The notes under the pieces were generated by a model. That model searched no databases and was not told where the DNA came from. It worked only from the letters and a program-made list of their open reading frames with translations. A stretch of DNA of 64,000 nt from Branchiostoma floridae (Eukaryota > Chordata > Leptocardii > Amphioxiformes > Branchiostomatidae), in the NCBI RefSeq assembly GCF_000003815.2, contig NC_049996.1, forward strand, positions 17,032,930 through 17,096,929, given 5' to 3'. Made by a program: the position numbers and the translations under genes. How positions within the stretch are numbered: the first letter of the stretch is position 1; the number at the start of each line of letters is the position of its first letter. Positions 59,501-62,500 of the stretch are shown one piece after another.

Positions 59501-62500
59501 GGCATACTCCTAGAGAGTTGTACCATACTATTTTAGAAGTAAAAAAATAATGTCATACGTATCTAGAAATGTATGAGATTCTGATATAAGTAAGGGGGCT
59601 CGTATTGAATGTACTAAAGTTCTTTCCACACCACTCCAGGAGTGTGAAAGTAGAATCTGAAGCGTTGAAAACCTCACCTGCTGTAAGATTTACCTGTCTT
59701 GTCCCTCCAACAGGTGAGCCGTCGCACCTGGGACACCATCGACTCCGACATCGTCAAGACGTGCTACAGGGTCACTGACCTGGTGGAGGGTAACCAGTAC
59801 TTCTTCCGCGTGCTCGCCGTGAACGACTTCGGCATCGGCGACCCGGGAGAGACGGAGGCACCCACACTGGCCATAGACCCAGCTGGTGAGAAAATATTAA
59901 TACTGTTTATAAACATAAATACTGTTTAGTACATAACATCTGCTCTGAGTTTGTGGAGAATTTGTTCTATGATACTTGTTAACGCTCTGATTCCATTCAA
60001 TTTGGAACAATAATGACAGCATGAAAATAGTCTTGTATTACTTTAACAAGCCATCGAAAAAGGGGAGGTGATAAGCTGTTGGAAGAAAAGTATTGCAAAA
60101 GTACACAAGAAATTGAACTGTTTTTTGTTATTCTATCAAATGTCAATGGAAATTGTATCAGTCCTGCACTTACTGTAAAAGTCATCATCGGCAATGGTAA
60201 ACATGTTGCTATGTCAGTCAGTTTAGATAATACAAGATCTTTGAAGATAATCTGTTTGCTGTCTTCCTCCCAGACCAACCCGAACCACCCAGGAACTTCC
60301 ACGTGACGGAGATCACGCCCAACAGCGTGTCGCTCGCCTGGAAGAAGCCTGACTACGACGGCGGTGCGCCCATCACGAGCTACGTGGTGGAGATGCAGCA
60401 GGTGTGTGGACATGTTTGTTTGTTTGCTTGCTTGTATTGGAAGTCCTAGTAAAGCCATTAAACATGTAGTACTAATATATAAAAAACATGACCCTGTCNN
60501 NNNNNNNNNNNNNNNNNNNNNNNNNNNNNNNNNNNNNNNNNNNNNNNNNNNNNNNNNNNNNNNNNNNNNNNNNNNNNNNNNNNNNNNNNNNNNNNNNNNN
60601 NNNNNNNNNNNNNNNNNNNNNNNNNNNNNNNNNNNNNNNNNNNNNNNNNNNNNNNNNNNNNNNNNNNNNNNNNNNNNNNNNNNNNNNNNNNNNNNNNNNN
60701 NNNNNNNNNNNNNNNNNNNNNNNNNNNNNNNNNNNNNNNNNNNNNNNNNNNNNNNNNNNNNNNNNNNNNNNNNNNNNNNNNNNNNNNNNNNNNNNNNNNN
60801 NNNNNNNNNNNNNNNNNNNNNNNNNNNNNNNNNNNNNNNNNNNNNNNNNNNNNNNNNNNNNNNNNNNNNNNNNNNNNNNNNNNNNNNNNNNNNNNNNNNN
60901 NNNNNNNNNNNNNNNNNNNNNNNNGGAACATCTTAAAAGAGGACAGAGTTGGAACCGTGCGTGTATCTTGTGGTAGACTGTTCCAAACAATAAGCCCAAA
61001 GTAGCATATGGATGATATAAAAGTCTTTCCGGCAATAGGACAACCAGTTGATTGCTTGTGTTTGTGTTATTCAGGTCGTGAGCGAAGAAGAAGGAGAGGT
61101 GGAGGGCGAATGGAGAAAGTGCACGCAGATCAACGCGCTGCGCTACACCGTGGCCGACCTCCTGAAGGGAGAGAAGTACCGCTTCCGAGTCTCCGCTCAG
61201 AACTACGGCGCCGTGAGCAAGCCGGCAGAGCTGCTGCAGCCCGTGGTGGCCAAGGAACAGATATGTACGTTACCATGGAGATGGGGCTAGGGTTAGGGAT
61301 TAGGGTTTGGAGTTTAGGCACAATTTGGTTGAAAAGTACAAGGAACAAATGTTATAATTATGATATATGTACAGCCATAGACAAAACATATACATTTTGT
61401 ACTATATACTACAGTGTATACCAGAGATTGATGATTTGTGTGGATGAAGATTATGTAGACGTACTGCAGTCTTAAAACTTTATGTCCTGTGGATTTATTT
61501 ACAAGACGTGTTCTTACTAGTACTCAAAACACCATAGTCCTTGCGAAGTACTATTCCTTTTTCTGTCCTTAGAATGTGAGAAATATTTAACAGTGTATTA
61601 CAGTTCTCAAAACATTTGCAGAATCATGATGTTAACCTGGCCACTGTTTTTCCACAGTCCCGCCAGCCATGGACCTGCAGGGCATCACCTCCGACACCAT
61701 CATGGTGAAGGAGGGGACAGACTTCGTGCTGAAGATCCCGTACTCCGGCCAGCCCATCCCCACCGTCACCTGGAAGCGCGGCCTCGGCGTCATGCAGCAG
61801 ACAGCCCGCATCTTCGCCAAGACCACCCGCGAGATGACCCAGCTCTTCATCAAACGCGCCCTGAAGGGCGACAGCGGCAAGTTCTCTGTCGACCTGTCCA
61901 ACACTGCCGGCAGCCAACAAGCCGACTTCCAGGTATGTTTGGATAAAAACAAAGCAAAAACTTAATATCATATTGGCATAAAGTTTGGTAGTAATTTAAA
62001 AGTTTGTTCTGAATTAAATTCTTGACTGCCATACTGCATTCTCTCTCAGAATTTACGTGACAGAAAGAAATATTTTCTACTTGTTAGAGCCATTATAGAA
62101 ACTATGTGGTTATTGCTCAACTGCTGCATGAGCAAGCATTACTTGGATGATAGTAGTTTGCATGTGGTGTACCAAAAAAAGGAAACAAGTTGGAATAAAG
62201 GTAATTTAAGTATCATGTTACCAATTAATTAGGTCCTCACTCATCTAACATCTTTGAAAATATTCACTTATGCATATAAATACGATCAATCAGCAATGAA
62301 AATCTAAAATATCTCTGGAACTCTCCAGATTAACGTCCTGGGTAGGCCCGGGCCGCCGGAAGGACCGGTCGACTTCGAGGACGTCAGCGCCGAGAGCGTG
62401 ACGATGAACTGGAAGCCCCCGATGGATGACGGCGGAAGTGAGGTCACCAATTACGTCATAGAGAAGTCCGACAACCGCGGAGTGGCGTGGGTTTACGTCA

